64,000 bases of DNA from Nocardioides sp. CFH 31398 (GCF_022436705.1 NZ_JAKUHT010000021.1:54132-118131); one strand, 5' to 3'; counted from the stretch's first letter, positions 34,091-43,028 are shown. Numbers and translations: made by a program. Notes: generated by a model not told the origin, from the letters alone.

Positions 34091-35163
34091 AGCGCTCCCG
34101 CGTCACCTCCACGGTCATCGTGTACGGCGTCCTGCTGGTCACCGTCGTCGTCGCCGCGATCATCACCGCGAGCCGCGGCCGGAACTTCTTCAGCACCGGC
34201 AACCTCGACAACATCCTGACCGCGACGACCATCCTCGGCCTCATCGCGATCGGCCAGACCCTCGTCATCCTCGTCGGGTCGCTCGACCTCTCCGTCCCGT
34301 ACGTCGTGTCGCTGGCGAGCGTGGTCGGCGGCGGGATCATGGCCGGCCAGGCGGGCGGCATCGTCCCCGCCCTGCTCGTCACCCTGCTGGTCTGCGGCGC
34401 CATCGGCGCCGTCAACGGGGCCATCGTCGCCGGGCTCCACGTGCACGGCTTCATCGCCACCCTCGGCACCGGTCTCGTGCTGTCGGGCTACCTCGGCAGC
34501 ACCTACCAGGGCAGCTCCGGCCTCGCGGCGTACCAGTGGCGCCTGCTCGACGCGACCCGCATCGGCCCGGTCCCGATGGCCTTCCTGCTCATGCTCGGCT
34601 GCGCCGCGCTCGCCGTCCTGGTGCTGCGCCGCACCCGCCTGGGCCACCACCTGTACGCCGTCGGCGGCAACAAGGAGGTCGCCCGCATGTCGGGGCTGCG
34701 GACCGCCGTCCCGGTGATGGTCGCCCACACGACCTGCTCGATGCTCTCGGGCCTGGCCGGCCTGGTGCTGCTGGCCCGTCTCGGTGTCGGCCAGCCCACC
34801 GTGGGCTCCCAGGGCGGCTACGACCTCATGTCCATCGCGGCCGTCGTCCTCGGCGGCACGCTCCTGGCGGGCGGCAAGGGCAACATCGCCGGCACGCTCG
34901 CCGGGGTCGCGATCTTCGCCGTCCTCGACAACGCGATGGGCGTCATGGAGCTCAACCCGTTCCTCAAGGACGTCGTCCGCGGCGTGGTCATCGTCGTCGC
35001 CGTCGCGGTCTACGCCCGCCGCGAGCTCGACAGGCGGCCCGCCCGCTTCGACCGACCGGGCGCCGGTCAGGCGTCACCGCACCCACCGCCGGGCGCCGCC
35101 AAGCCGACCGGGCCGACCGGGCCGGCCGGGACGACCGACAAGACCCTGGAGGCCTCCCGATGA
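34087..35163 (+). CDS. Sugar ABC importer permease (RbsC/AraH family), first
   Basis: The 358-residue protein has about 8-10 helices with the family signature LIAIGQTLVILVGSLDLSVP and the loop GLRTAVPVMVAHTTCSML that docks the ATPase. The GTG start overlaps the ATPase gene stop. The Pro/Gly/Thr-rich C-terminal tail (PHPPPGAAKPTGPTGPAGTT) is an unusual low-complexity extension. It would pair with the next permease as a heterodimer. Confidence 0.92.
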   Translation: MKRSRVTSTVIVYGVLLVTVVVAAIITASRGRNFFSTGNLDNILTATTILGLIAIGQTLVILVGSLDLSVPYVVSLASVVGGGIMAGQAGGIVPALLVTLLVCGAIGAVNGAIVAGLHVHGFIATLGTGLVLSGYLGSTYQGSSGLAAYQWRLLDATRIGPVPMAFLLMLGCAALAVLVLRRTRLGHHLYAVGGNKEVARMSGLRTAVPVMVAHTTCSMLSGLAGLVLLARLGVGQPTVGSQGGYDLMSIAAVVLGGTLLAGGKGNIAGTLAGVAIFAVLDNAMGVMELNPFLKDVVRGVVIVVAVAVYARRELDRRPARFDRPGAGQASPHPPPGAAKPTGPTGPAGTTDKTLEASR

Positions 35164-36308
35164 GCGCTCCCACCGCCTCCCCCGCCGGCTCCCCCGCCGG
35201 CGAGCGCGCCGCGACCGGAGCGGACCGGTCGGGCACCGTCCCCGCCCACTCCGGCGGGCTGGGACGCCGCATCAGCGTCGGCCTGGTGACCCCCGGCGGC
35301 GCGGTCTTCGTCCTCGTCGCGCTGCTGCTGGTCGCGATCATGCTGACCAACCCGAACTTCACCGACCCGGGCGCCCTGATCCGCTTCGTCGGCCGCACGG
35401 CCCCGATCGCCATCGCCGCGATGGGCCAGTTCTACGTCATCGTCTCCGGCGAGTTCGACCTCTCCATGGCGGCGGTGATCGCCACCCAGGTCGTCATCGC
35501 CGGCAACGTCATCGGCCTCGAGGACTCCCGGATCCTCCCCGGCCTCCTGCTCATGTTCGTCGTCGGCACCGCGATCGGGCTCGTCAACGGCCTCGCGAGC
35601 ACGCTGCTGCGGGTCCCGAGCTTCATCGTGACCCTCGGGATGATGCTCGCCCTCACCGGCCTCGTCCGCTACGTCACCGGCGGCGCCGCCACCGGCAACC
35701 CCACCGAGACCTTCCGCGACATCGGTCGTGGCGGCATCGAGGGCGTGCCCGTCCTCGAGATCCTGCCCTGGTCGGTCGTCGTCCTCGCCGTCGTCGCCGC
35801 CGCCTCCGCGTGGCTGATGCGCCGGCCGTTCGGCCGCACCCTCGTCGCCGCCGGCGACAACCCCGACGCGCTGAGCCACGCCGGCGCCTCGCTGTGGTGG
35901 GTCAAGACCCGGGCGTTCGTCCTGTCGTCGCTGTCGGCGACGGTGGCCGGGATCCTGCTCGTCGGGTACGCCGGCGTCCACCCGTCCGTGGGCGCCGGGT
36001 ACGAGTTCACGGCCATCACCGCCGTCGTCCTCGGCGGGGTCGTCCTCGGTGGCGGACGCGGCTGGGTCCTGTCGGCCGCCGCCGGCGCCTTCGCCCTCGA
36101 GCTCCTCTTCCTCCTGCTCACCGCCCTCGGCGTCGAGGCCACGTGGCGCGACACCGTCCAGGGCCTGATCATCATCGCCGCCGTCGCGCTGGCCGCCCGC
36201 ACCTGGAGCGGCGTGCGCCGTCCCAGGGCGTCCTCACCCGTCGTCACCGCCACCCCACCCGCCACACCCGAGAACCCCACCAAGAGCACCACTGAAGGAG
36301 ACCGCTGA
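35160..36308 (+). CDS. Sugar ABC importer permease (RbsC/AraH family), second
   Basis: The 382-residue protein has the CUT2 permease signature IAAMGQFYVIVSGEFDLSMA and about ten helices. The N-terminal 40 residues are Ala/Ser/Pro-rich and cytoplasmic, with tandem SPAG. ATG at 35160 overlaps the previous gene by 4 nt. Having two different permeases, rather than one forming a homodimer as in RbsC, is typical of some actinobacterial CUT2 operons. Its stop shares a base with the start of the binding-protein gene. Confidence 0.92.
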   Translation: MSAPTASPAGSPAGERAATGADRSGTVPAHSGGLGRRISVGLVTPGGAVFVLVALLLVAIMLTNPNFTDPGALIRFVGRTAPIAIAAMGQFYVIVSGEFDLSMAAVIATQVVIAGNVIGLEDSRILPGLLLMFVVGTAIGLVNGLASTLLRVPSFIVTLGMMLALTGLVRYVTGGAATGNPTETFRDIGRGGIEGVPVLEILPWSVVVLAVVAAASAWLMRRPFGRTLVAAGDNPDALSHAGASLWWVKTRAFVLSSLSATVAGILLVGYAGVHPSVGAGYEFTAITAVVLGGVVLGGGRGWVLSAAAGAFALELLFLLLTALGVEATWRDTVQGLIIIAAVALAARTWSGVRRPRASSPVVTATPPATPENPTKSTTEGDR

Positions 36309-37528
36309 TGCGCATCACCCACCGAGCCGTGAAGGGAGCCCTGGCCACCGCGGCGACAGTCGTCCTCCTCGCCGGGTGCAGCACGGACAGCGTCGAGGAG
36401 CCCGTCGAGTCGTCGGGGGACGGTTCCAGCGAGGAGGCCGGCGGCTCCGAGGAGCAGTCGGAGTTCTTCAGCGCCGAGGACCTCCAGACGCAGGACGAGC
36501 AGCGCTCCGCCACCTTCGAGGGCGACGAGTCCGAGCCGTGGCTGCAGTACATCGACGGCGAGATGACCGACACCTCCGAGTTCGCCTCCGAGGGCGCGAA
36601 GAAGGTCTGCTTCGCCAACGCCTCGATCTCGAACCCCTGGCGCCAGACCGGCTTCATCACGATGAACCAGCAGCTGGAGGTCCTCCAGGACTCCGGCGTC
36701 ATCTCCGAGATGGAGGTCCGCGACGCCCAGGACACCGACGAGACGCAGATCGCCGACATCGACTACTTCATCAACGAGGGCAACTGCGACGCGTTCGTCA
36801 TCTCGCCGAACTCCACGGCCGCGATGACCCCCGCCGTCGAGCGCGCCTGCGAGACCGGCAAGCCCGTCATCGTCTTCGACCGCGGCGTCGAGACCGACTG
36901 CGCCACCACCTTCATCCACCCCATCGGCGGCTACGCCTGGGGCCTCGACACCGCCGAGTTCCTCTCGGAGAACCTCGAGGAGGGCGACCGCGTGATCGCG
37001 CTGCGCATCCTCCCGGGCGTCGACGTCCTGGAGACCCGGTGGGCCGCGGCCGAGCAGGTCTTCGAGGAGAACGGCATCGAGGCCGAGGACTTCTTCACCG
37101 AGGCCGACCCGACCCGCATCAAGCAGATCGTCACCGACGCGATCAACTCCGGTGAGGTGAACGGCATCTGGATGGACGCCGGTGACGGCGCCGTCGCCGC
37201 CATCGAGGCCTTCGAGGACGCCGGCGTCGACTACCCGGTCATGACCGGCGAGGACGAGATGAGCTTCCTGCGCAAGTGGGAGGAGACCGGCCTGACCGGC
37301 CTCGCGCCCGTCTACTCGAACTTCCAGTGGCGCACGCCGCTGCTGGCCGTCGAGAAGATCTTCGCCGGCGAGGAGGTCCCGAAGGAGTGGGTGCTCCCCC
37401 AGACCCCGATCACCGAGGACGAGCGCCAGGAGTTCCTCGAGGCCAACGAGGGCATGCCCGACGGTCACTACGCCAAGTTCGGCGGCGAGGACCTGCCCGG
37501 CTACCCCGACGCGTGGATGGACCGCTGA
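36308..37528 (+). CDS. Sugar ABC importer substrate-binding lipoprotein
   Basis: The 406-residue protein has a lipoprotein signal with lipobox LLAGC (C24), an acidic Ser/Glu linker to about residue 75 and a periplasmic-binding-protein-like type I (RbsB-type) fold: KKVCFANASISNPWRQTGFI and the hinge strand PVIVFDRGVETDC. RbsB-like proteins bind monosaccharides or polyols. The ATG has GGAG (AAGGAGACC) seven bases upstream. The specificity determinants are not recognisable to me, and the linked epimerases suggest a rare sugar or inositol-like ligand. Confidence 0.92.
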   Translation: MRITHRAVKGALATAATVVLLAGCSTDSVEEPVESSGDGSSEEAGGSEEQSEFFSAEDLQTQDEQRSATFEGDESEPWLQYIDGEMTDTSEFASEGAKKVCFANASISNPWRQTGFITMNQQLEVLQDSGVISEMEVRDAQDTDETQIADIDYFINEGNCDAFVISPNSTAAMTPAVERACETGKPVIVFDRGVETDCATTFIHPIGGYAWGLDTAEFLSENLEEGDRVIALRILPGVDVLETRWAAAEQVFEENGIEAEDFFTEADPTRIKQIVTDAINSGEVNGIWMDAGDGAVAAIEAFEDAGVDYPVMTGEDEMSFLRKWEETGLTGLAPVYSNFQWRTPLLAVEKIFAGEEVPKEWVLPQTPITEDERQEFLEANEGMPDGHYAKFGGEDLPGYPDAWMDR

Positions 37529-37532
37529 TCGC

Positions 37533-38423
37533 ATGAGGCTCCTCGGCGTCAACACCTGGGTCTGGGTCTCCCCCCTGACCGACGAGAACCTCGACGAGGT
37601 GCTCAGCCGCGTCGCGGACCTCGGGTTCGACGCCGTCGAGCTGCCCCTGGAGCGTCCCGGGCTCCTCTCGGTCGAGAGGGTCCGGGGCGCCCTGGCGGCG
37701 CACGGCCTGACGCCGTACGTCGTCGGCGCCATGGCTCCCGGCCGCGACCTGGTCGCGGCCGACCCGGAGGTCGTCGCCGCCACGCAGGACTACCTGCGGG
37801 CGTGCGTCGACCTCGCCGCGGGCGTCGGCGCGACGAGCGTCTGCGGCCCGTTCTACGCCGCCACCGGGCGCACCTGGCGCCTGGACGCCGAGGCCCGCGA
37901 CGCGGCGTACGGCGAGTGGCGCGAGCACCTCGCGCCGGTCGTCGAGCACGCGGTGGCGGCCGGCGTCCGGCTCGGGATCGAGCCGCTCAACCGCTACGAG
38001 ACCTCGCTGGTCAACACCGTCGACCAGGCCCTCACCGGCCTCGACGGGCTGCTCGGGGAGGGCCTCGGGCTCGCGCTCGACACCTACCACCTGAACATCG
38101 AGGAGCGGTCGTCCGCGGACGCCGTCCGCACCGCCGGCCAGCACCTCGCGCACGTGCAGGTCTGCGGCAACGACCGCGGCGCCCCCGGTGGCGACCAGAC
38201 GGACTGGGACGGCGTCCTCGCCGCGCTCGACGAGGTGGGCTACGCCGGCCCCCTCGTCATCGAGAGCTTCACCGGCGACAACGAGACCATCGCGACCGCC
38301 GCCTCCATCTGGCGGCCGCTCGCCCCCACCCAGGACGACCTGGCCCGCGACGGGCTGGCGTTCCTGCGAAGGCTGACCGGCTCCCCCACCCCCGGAGCGG
38401 CAGCGAGAGAGGACCAGCCGTGA
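37533..38423 (+). CDS. Sugar epimerase/isomerase, D-tagatose/D-psicose 3-epimerase-like
   Basis: The 296-residue TIM-barrel protein fits the AP_endonuc_2 fold. Metal ligands are in LGIEPLNRYETSLVNT (Glu), LALDTYHLNIEE (Asp) and VIESFTG (Glu). AHVQVCGNDRGAPGG keeps the conserved NDRG loop, but the usual HVH is HVQ, so one histidine position differs. The family interconverts ketoses at C3. The start is ATG 37533, four bases after the binding-protein stop. It overlaps the dehydrogenase gene by 4 nt. Confidence 0.86.
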   Translation: MRLLGVNTWVWVSPLTDENLDEVLSRVADLGFDAVELPLERPGLLSVERVRGALAAHGLTPYVVGAMAPGRDLVAADPEVVAATQDYLRACVDLAAGVGATSVCGPFYAATGRTWRLDAEARDAAYGEWREHLAPVVEHAVAAGVRLGIEPLNRYETSLVNTVDQALTGLDGLLGEGLGLALDTYHLNIEERSSADAVRTAGQHLAHVQVCGNDRGAPGGDQTDWDGVLAALDEVGYAGPLVIESFTGDNETIATAASIWRPLAPTQDDLARDGLAFLRRLTGSPTPGAAAREDQP

Positions 38424-39550
38424 GCGACGAGCTCGGGGTGGCCGTCGTCGGCTACTCCTTCATGGGCAAGGCGCACTCCAACGCGTGGCGCAACGTCGGG
38501 GCCTTCCACCCCGGCCTGCCGCGCGTGCGCCAGCAGGTGCTGGCCGGGCGCGACAGCGCCGCGGTCGCGCACGCCGCGACGACGTACGGGTGGGCGGAGT
38601 CCACCACCGACTGGCGCAGCGTGGTCGAGCGTGAGGACGTCCAGCTGGTCGACGTCTGCACCCCCGGCCACCTCCACCACGAGATCGCCCTCGCGGCGCT
38701 CGAGGCGGGCAAGCACGTGCTCGTCGAGAAGCCGCTGACGAACACCGTCGCGGAGTCCGAGGAGCTCGTCGCCGCCGCCGAGCGTGCGGCTCGCGACCAC
38801 GGCGCTGTCGCGATGGTCGGCTTCAACTACCGCCGCGTCCCCGCCCTCGCGCTGGCCCGCCGGCTCGTCGCCGACGGCCGCATCGGACGGGTCCGCCAGG
38901 TGCGGGCGGCGTACCTGCAGGACTGGCTGGTCGACCCCGAGGCCCCCATGACCTGGCGGCTGCGCGCGAGCGAGGCCGGCACCGGCGTCCTCGGCGACCT
39001 CGGCGCCCACGTCGTCGACCAGCTCCGCTTCCTGCTCGGCGACGCGGGCGAGACCCGATGGGCCAGCGGCCAGCTCGCCACGTTCGTGCCGACCCGCCCC
39101 GGCCCCGACGGGCCGGAGGAGGTCACGGTCGACGACGCCGCCTGGATGACCCTCGGCCTCGCCGACGGCGCCGTCGCGAGCGTCGAGGTCTCGCGCATGG
39201 CCACCGGCCGCAAGAACGCCCTGCGCCTCGAGCTGTACGGCGACCGCGGCTCGATCACCTTCGACCTCGAGCGGCTCAACGAGCTGACCCTGGAGACCGG
39301 CGGCGGCGACGCCCGCATGCTGGTCACCGACCCCGACCACCCCTACCTCGACGCCTGGTGGCCGCCGGGCCACACCCTCGGGTGGGACTCGACGTTCACC
39401 TCCCAGGCCGCCGACCTGCTCCGCGCCGTCGCGGACGGCACCGACGTGGCGCCGTCCTTCGCGGACGGACTCGCGGTGCAGCGGGTACTCGGTGCCGTCA
39501 CCGACTCCGCCGCCCGGTGCGGCGCGCGTATCGAGCTGGAGGGCTCCTGA
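38420..39550 (+). CDS. Gfo/Idh/MocA-family sugar oxidoreductase
   Basis: The 376-residue NAD(P)-dependent dehydrogenase has the Rossmann loop VAVVGYSFMGKAHSNAWRNV and the signature EKPLTNTVAESEEL containing the catalytic lysine. VLGDLGAHVVDQLRFLLG gives the Asp/His pair of the active site. SFMGKAHSNAW matches a subgroup often beside inositol or rare-sugar loci. The GTG start overlaps the preceding epimerase gene (GTGA). Oxidation of a keto or cyclitol hydroxyl before epimerisation is plausible but not proven. Confidence 0.88.
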   Translation: MSDELGVAVVGYSFMGKAHSNAWRNVGAFHPGLPRVRQQVLAGRDSAAVAHAATTYGWAESTTDWRSVVEREDVQLVDVCTPGHLHHEIALAALEAGKHVLVEKPLTNTVAESEELVAAAERAARDHGAVAMVGFNYRRVPALALARRLVADGRIGRVRQVRAAYLQDWLVDPEAPMTWRLRASEAGTGVLGDLGAHVVDQLRFLLGDAGETRWASGQLATFVPTRPGPDGPEEVTVDDAAWMTLGLADGAVASVEVSRMATGRKNALRLELYGDRGSITFDLERLNELTLETGGGDARMLVTDPDHPYLDAWWPPGHTLGWDSTFTSQAADLLRAVADGTDVAPSFADGLAVQRVLGAVTDSAARCGARIELEGS

Positions 39551-40551
39551 TGGGCAAGCGATTCACCCTGTTCACCGGCCAGTGGGGCGACCTGACCCTC
39601 GACGAGGTCGCGGGCCTGGCGGCCGGCTGGGGCTACGACGGCCTCGAGATCGCCGTCTCCGGCGAGCACCTCGACGCCTCCCGCTGGGACGACGCCGACT
39701 ACGTCGCCGAGCGGATGGGGATCCTGGAGAAGCACGGCCTCGGCTGCTGGGCGATCTCGAACCACCTCAAGGGCCAGGCGGTGTGCGACGACCCGATCGA
39801 CTTCCGCCACCGGTCCATCGTCGGCGCCGACGTCTGGGGCGACGGCGACCCGGAGGGCGTGCGGCAGCGTGCCGCCGAGGACGTCGGGAACACCGCCCGC
39901 CTCGCCCGCGCGATGGGCATCGACACCGTCGTCGGCTTCACCGGCTCCTCGATCTGGCAGTACGTCGCGATGTTCCCGCCCGTGCCCGCCTCGACGATCG
40001 AGGCCGGGTACACCGACTTCGCGGACCGCTGGAACCCGATCCTGGACGTCTTCGACGAGTGCGGCGTCCGCTTCGCGCACGAGGTGCACCCCTCGGAGAT
40101 CGCCTACGACTGGTGGTCGACCGTCCGCGCCCTCGAGGCCGTCGGCAACCGCCCGGCGTTCGGCCTGAACTGGGACCCCAGCCACATGATGTGGCAGGGC
40201 CTCGACGTGGTCGCCTTCATCACCGACTTCGCCGACCGGATCTACCACGTCGACTGCAAGGACACCCGGATGCGGATGGGCGGCGGGCGCAACGGCGTCC
40301 TGTCGTCGCACCTGCCGTGGGGCGACCAGCGGCGCGGGTGGGACTTCGTCTCGACCGGCCGTGGCGACGTCCCGTGGGAGGACGCCTTCCGCGCCCTCGC
40401 GCGCATCGGCTACGACGGCCCGATCTCGGTCGAGTGGGAGGACGCCGGCATGGACCGCCTCCGCGGCGCCGAGGAGGCGCTCGAGTTCCTCAGGCGGTTC
40501 GACTTCGAGCTGCCCAGCGCGTCGTTCGACGCGGCCTTCGACCAGAGCTGA
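39550..40551 (+). CDS. Sugar phosphate isomerase/epimerase (TIM barrel)
   Basis: The 333-residue AP_endonuc_2-type protein has metal-binding candidates E (RFAHEVHPSEIAYDWW), D and H (GLNWDPSHMMWQG), H (IYHVDCKDTRM) and a final E (ISVEWEDAGMD). It is distinct in sequence from the first epimerase, so the pathway seems to need two different isomerisation steps, or this one acts as a dehydratase like IolE. ATG 39550 shares one base with the dehydrogenase stop. It is the last gene of the locus and is followed directly by a structured inverted repeat. Confidence 0.87.
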   Translation: MGKRFTLFTGQWGDLTLDEVAGLAAGWGYDGLEIAVSGEHLDASRWDDADYVAERMGILEKHGLGCWAISNHLKGQAVCDDPIDFRHRSIVGADVWGDGDPEGVRQRAAEDVGNTARLARAMGIDTVVGFTGSSIWQYVAMFPPVPASTIEAGYTDFADRWNPILDVFDECGVRFAHEVHPSEIAYDWWSTVRALEAVGNRPAFGLNWDPSHMMWQGLDVVAFITDFADRIYHVDCKDTRMRMGGGRNGVLSSHLPWGDQRRGWDFVSTGRGDVPWEDAFRALARIGYDGPISVEWEDAGMDRLRGAEEALEFLRRFDFELPSASFDAAFDQS

Positions 40552-40555
40552 CCGT

Positions 40556-40621
40556 CGCTGGTCGAGGTGCGACGAGCCTCGGCGAGGCTCGGCCCCGGCG
40601 GGCCTCGCACCTCGACCAGCG
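40556..40621. repeat. 17-bp inverted repeat enclosing two inner hairpins
   Basis: The arms CGCTGGTCGAGGTGCGA (40556-40572) and its exact complement (40605-40621) enclose an 8-bp hairpin (40573-40591) and a 5-bp hairpin (40591-40604). A transcript from either strand could fold as a three-way junction. It fills the gap between two convergent genes. I would expect similar copies elsewhere in the genome. It may act as a terminator. Confidence 0.8.
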
Positions 40622-40627
40622 GGAGCG

Positions 40628-41248
40628 CTACTCGAAGCGCGAGGCGTCGCCGGCGCCGTGGCGCAGGACCTCGGGCTCGTCGCCCGACAGGTCGACGACC
40701 GTGGTCGGCTCGGCGGTGACCTCACCGGACTCGAGGACGACGTCGACGACGTGGTCGAGGTCCTCCTTGACCTCCCAGCCCATGGTCCGGGCCTCGGTCT
40801 CGCCGGGGAGGATCAGGGTGCTGGTGAGCAGCGGCTCCCCCAGCTCCTCGAGCAGCGCGCAGACCAGCGGGTGGTCGGGGATGCGGACGCCGACCGTGCG
40901 CTTCTTCGGGTGCATCAGCCGGCGCGGCACCTCGGGGGTGGCCGGGAGGATGAAGGTGTACGGACCGGGCGTGGCCGCCTTGATGACCCGGAACGCGGCG
41001 TTCGGGACGTGCACGAACTGGCCCAGCTGGCTGAAGTCGCGGCACATGAGGGTGAAGTGGTGCCGATCGTCGAGCCCGCGGATGCGCAGGATCCGGTCGC
41101 GGCCGTCCCGGTTGTCCAGCGCCGAGCCCAGGGCGTAGCCGGAGTCGGTGGGGTAGGCGATCAGCGCGCCGTCCCGCAGCTGCTCGACCACCTGCCGGAC
41201 GAGCCGGGGCTGCGGGTCGACCGGGTGGAGGTCGACGTACCGCGCCAT
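40628..41248 (-). CDS. Sua5/YciO/YrdC-family protein (threonylcarbamoyl-AMP synthase-like)
   Basis: The 206-residue protein has the YrdC fold: ALIAYPTDSGYALGSAL, RGLDDRHHFTLMCRDFSQL, PGPYTFILPA and VGVRIPDHPL. The KRTVGVRIPDHP segment and overall length match the YciO branch rather than TsaC/Sua5 proper, so a direct role in tRNA t6A synthesis is uncertain. It starts at ATG 41248, overlapping the ispH stop (ATGA), so the two are translationally coupled. Confidence 0.87.
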   Translation of the reverse strand: MARYVDLHPVDPQPRLVRQVVEQLRDGALIAYPTDSGYALGSALDNRDGRDRILRIRGLDDRHHFTLMCRDFSQLGQFVHVPNAAFRVIKAATPGPYTFILPATPEVPRRLMHPKKRTVGVRIPDHPLVCALLEELGEPLLTSTLILPGETEARTMGWEVKEDLDHVVDVVLESGEVTAEPTTVVDLSGDEPEVLRHGAGDASRFE

Positions 41249-42291
41249 CAGGCGCCGGCGCCGGGGGTGGTGCCCGGACCGGCGGCGGCGCGGGCCCTGT
41301 CGCGGGCCTTCATGTCGCGGCGCAGCTCGGGCGGCAGCGCGAAGATGAGCGACTCCTCGGCCGTGTGGACGGCGCGGGCGTCGGGGTAGCCCCGCTCGGA
41401 GAGGTAGGCGAGCACGCCCTCCACCAGCGACTCCGGCACCGAGGCGCCGGAGGTGACCGACACGCGGTCGACGCCGTCCAGCCACGCCTCGTCGATCTCG
41501 GAGGCGTCGTCGACGCGGTACGCCGCCTTGGCGCCGGCCTCGAGCGCGACCTCGGCGAGCCTCACCGAGTTCGACGAGTTCGCGGAGCCGACGACGATGA
41601 CGAGGTCGGCGTCCTTGCCGATCTCCTTGATCGCCAGCTGGCGGTTCTGGGTGGCGTAACAGATGTCGTCGCTCGGCGGGTCCAGCAGCGCGGGGAAGCG
41701 CTCCCGGATCGCGGCGACGGTCTCGAGGGTCTCGTCGACCGAGAGCGTGGTCTGGGAGAGCCAGGCGATCTTCTCGGGGTCGCGGACGACGATGTTCGCC
41801 ACGTCGTCCGGGCCTTGGACGAGCTGGATGCGCTCGGGGGCCTCGCCGGCGGTGCCCTCGACCTCCTCGTGGCCCTCGTGGCCGATGAGGAGGATGTCGT
41901 AGTCCTCGGCGGCGAAGCGCTTGGCCTCGTGGTGGACCTTCGTCACCAGCGGGCAGGTCGCGTCGATCGCCTTGAGGTCGCGCTCGGCGGCCTGTCGGTG
42001 CACCTCGGGGCTCACGCCGTGGGCGGAGAACACGACGGTGGAGCCCGCGGGGACCTCCTCGATCTCCTCGACGAAGATCGCGCCGCGCGACTCCAGGTCG
42101 CGGACCACGTGCTTGTTGTGGACGATCTGCTTGCGCACGTAGACCGGCGCGCCGTACAGGTCGAGGGCCTGCTCGACGGTGATGACGGCGCGGTCGACGC
42201 CGGCGCAGTAGCCGCGCGGGGCGGCGAGCAGGACGGCCTTCTCGGCCTCGTCCGGGGACAGGACGGCGGGCGTGCCGAGGTCGATGCTCAT
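41248..42291 (-). CDS. ispH: 4-hydroxy-3-methylbut-2-enyl diphosphate reductase
   Basis: The 347-residue last enzyme of the MEP isoprenoid pathway produces IPP and DMAPP. The three [4Fe-4S] cysteines are present at C29 ([12 protein letters not shown]), C113 ([11 protein letters not shown]) and C211 ([11 protein letters not shown]), together with the substrate-binding [10 protein letters not shown]. The start is ATG 42291. The tail after residue 320 is a short Ala/Arg/Gly-rich extension. A small membrane-protein gene lies upstream on the same strand. Confidence 0.97.
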   Translation of the reverse strand: MSIDLGTPAVLSPDEAEKAVLLAAPRGYCAGVDRAVITVEQALDLYGAPVYVRKQIVHNKHVVRDLESRGAIFVEEIEEVPAGSTVVFSAHGVSPEVHRQAAERDLKAIDATCPLVTKVHHEAKRFAAEDYDILLIGHEGHEEVEGTAGEAPERIQLVQGPDDVANIVVRDPEKIAWLSQTTLSVDETLETVAAIRERFPALLDPPSDDICYATQNRQLAIKEIGKDADLVIVVGSANSSNSVRLAEVALEAGAKAAYRVDDASEIDEAWLDGVDRVSVTSGASVPESLVEGVLAYLSERGYPDARAVHTAEESLIFALPPELRRDMKARDRARAAAGPGTTPGAGA

Positions 42292-42339
42292 GCCGTCGAT
42301 TCTAGGGAGTGCGGGCCAGATGGGCCCATCGGCGGCGGG

Positions 42340-42567
42340 TCAGCGACGTGGGAACGAGCGGCGGACCAGCCAGGCCACGCCGGCGACCGCGCCACCGACG
42401 CCCAGCGTGAGGGCCTCGAACGAGGGACCCACGGCGACGGGGAGCACGAAGGACGGTGCGGTCAGGACGCCGACGCCGATCAGGTCGACCATCGTGAGCT
42501 CGCCGGACGCCCCGTTCGAGCCGGCGGTGCGGACGGGACCGGGCTGGGAGGGCGCGTGCAGGGCCAT
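42340..42567 (-). CDS. Small hypothetical membrane protein
   Basis: The 75-residue protein has a polar N-terminus and two hydrophobic stretches (MVDLIGVGVLTAPSFVLPVA and ALTLGVGGAVAGVAWLV), ending RRSFPRR. No family is recognised. ATG 42567 has no strong ribosome-binding site. An AT-rich inverted-repeat region at 42577-42606 upstream would serve as its promoter or operator, which supports a real gene. Its position upstream of ispH, 48 bases away, allows cotranscription. Confidence 0.5.
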   Translation of the reverse strand: MALHAPSQPGPVRTAGSNGASGELTMVDLIGVGVLTAPSFVLPVAVGPSFEALTLGVGGAVAGVAWLVRRSFPRR

Positions 42568-42576
42568 GCCGCCCAA

Positions 42577-42606
42577 TCTAGATCAACTGGATAGAGTTTG
42601 GCTAGA
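42577..42606. promoter_or_regulatory. AT-rich operator or divergent promoter region
   Basis: TCTAGATCAACTGGATAGAG runs on to TTTGGCTAGA, an imperfect 30-base palindrome (TCTAG/CTAGA ends, AA/TT inside). It is strikingly AT-rich for this genome. It sits between the small membrane protein (minus) and the monooxygenase-like gene (plus). MarR-type regulators bind comparable sequences. TAGATA at 42603-42608 could be a -10 box. Confidence 0.45.
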
Positions 42607-42677
42607 TACCATGTGCGCCAGGCCCCGCGTACGCGACCCGCCGATGAGTCCGGACGGCGACTGGGGTCGACCCGGTC

Positions 42678-42970
42678 ATGCTGATCATCGCCGGACACGT
42701 GACGATTGATCCCGACCTGCGCGACGACTGGGTGTGGCCTCGTTCGAGGAGATGACCACCCGGGTCCGGGCGTTCGAGGGCTGCCTCGACTTCGCCGTCA
42801 CCGCCGACGCCCTCGAGCCCGGCCGGGTGAACGTCTACGAGCGCTGGGCCTCCGAGGACAGGCTCGCTCGCTGGCGGGCCCAGGCCGACCCGCCCCGGGT
42901 CGAGGCACCGATGCGCTCCGACCACGTCCGGCGCTTCGACGTCGCGGCCGAGCGCGACCCGTTCGACTGA
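42678..42970 (+). pseudogene. Antibiotic biosynthesis monooxygenase (ABM)-domain protein, apparent frameshift
   Basis: ATG 42678 begins a typical ABM strand, MLIIAGHVTIDPDLRDDWV, but this frame stops soon after. The rest of the domain, ASFEEMTTRVRAFEGCLDFA and on to RRFDVAAERDPFD, continues in another frame from GTG 42734. The break falls at GGGTGTGGCC (42730-42739), where removing one GT would give one continuous frame of about 96 residues, the normal ABM length. Either this is a pseudogene, a sequencing error, or the shorter 78-residue form is made. Intact relatives act as small haem-degrading or quinone-forming oxygenases. Confidence 0.7.
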
Positions 42971-43028
42971 GACGCCCGCACCGTCCCGTGCGGCGTCCGC
43001 CGTCGGCGGTCTCCCCTAGGGTCGCGGC

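Noticed and set aside
42725..42740. Programmed ribosomal frameshift in the ABM gene
   Set aside because: There is no slippery heptamer or downstream pseudoknot that I can see, and a GT duplication explains the break more simply.
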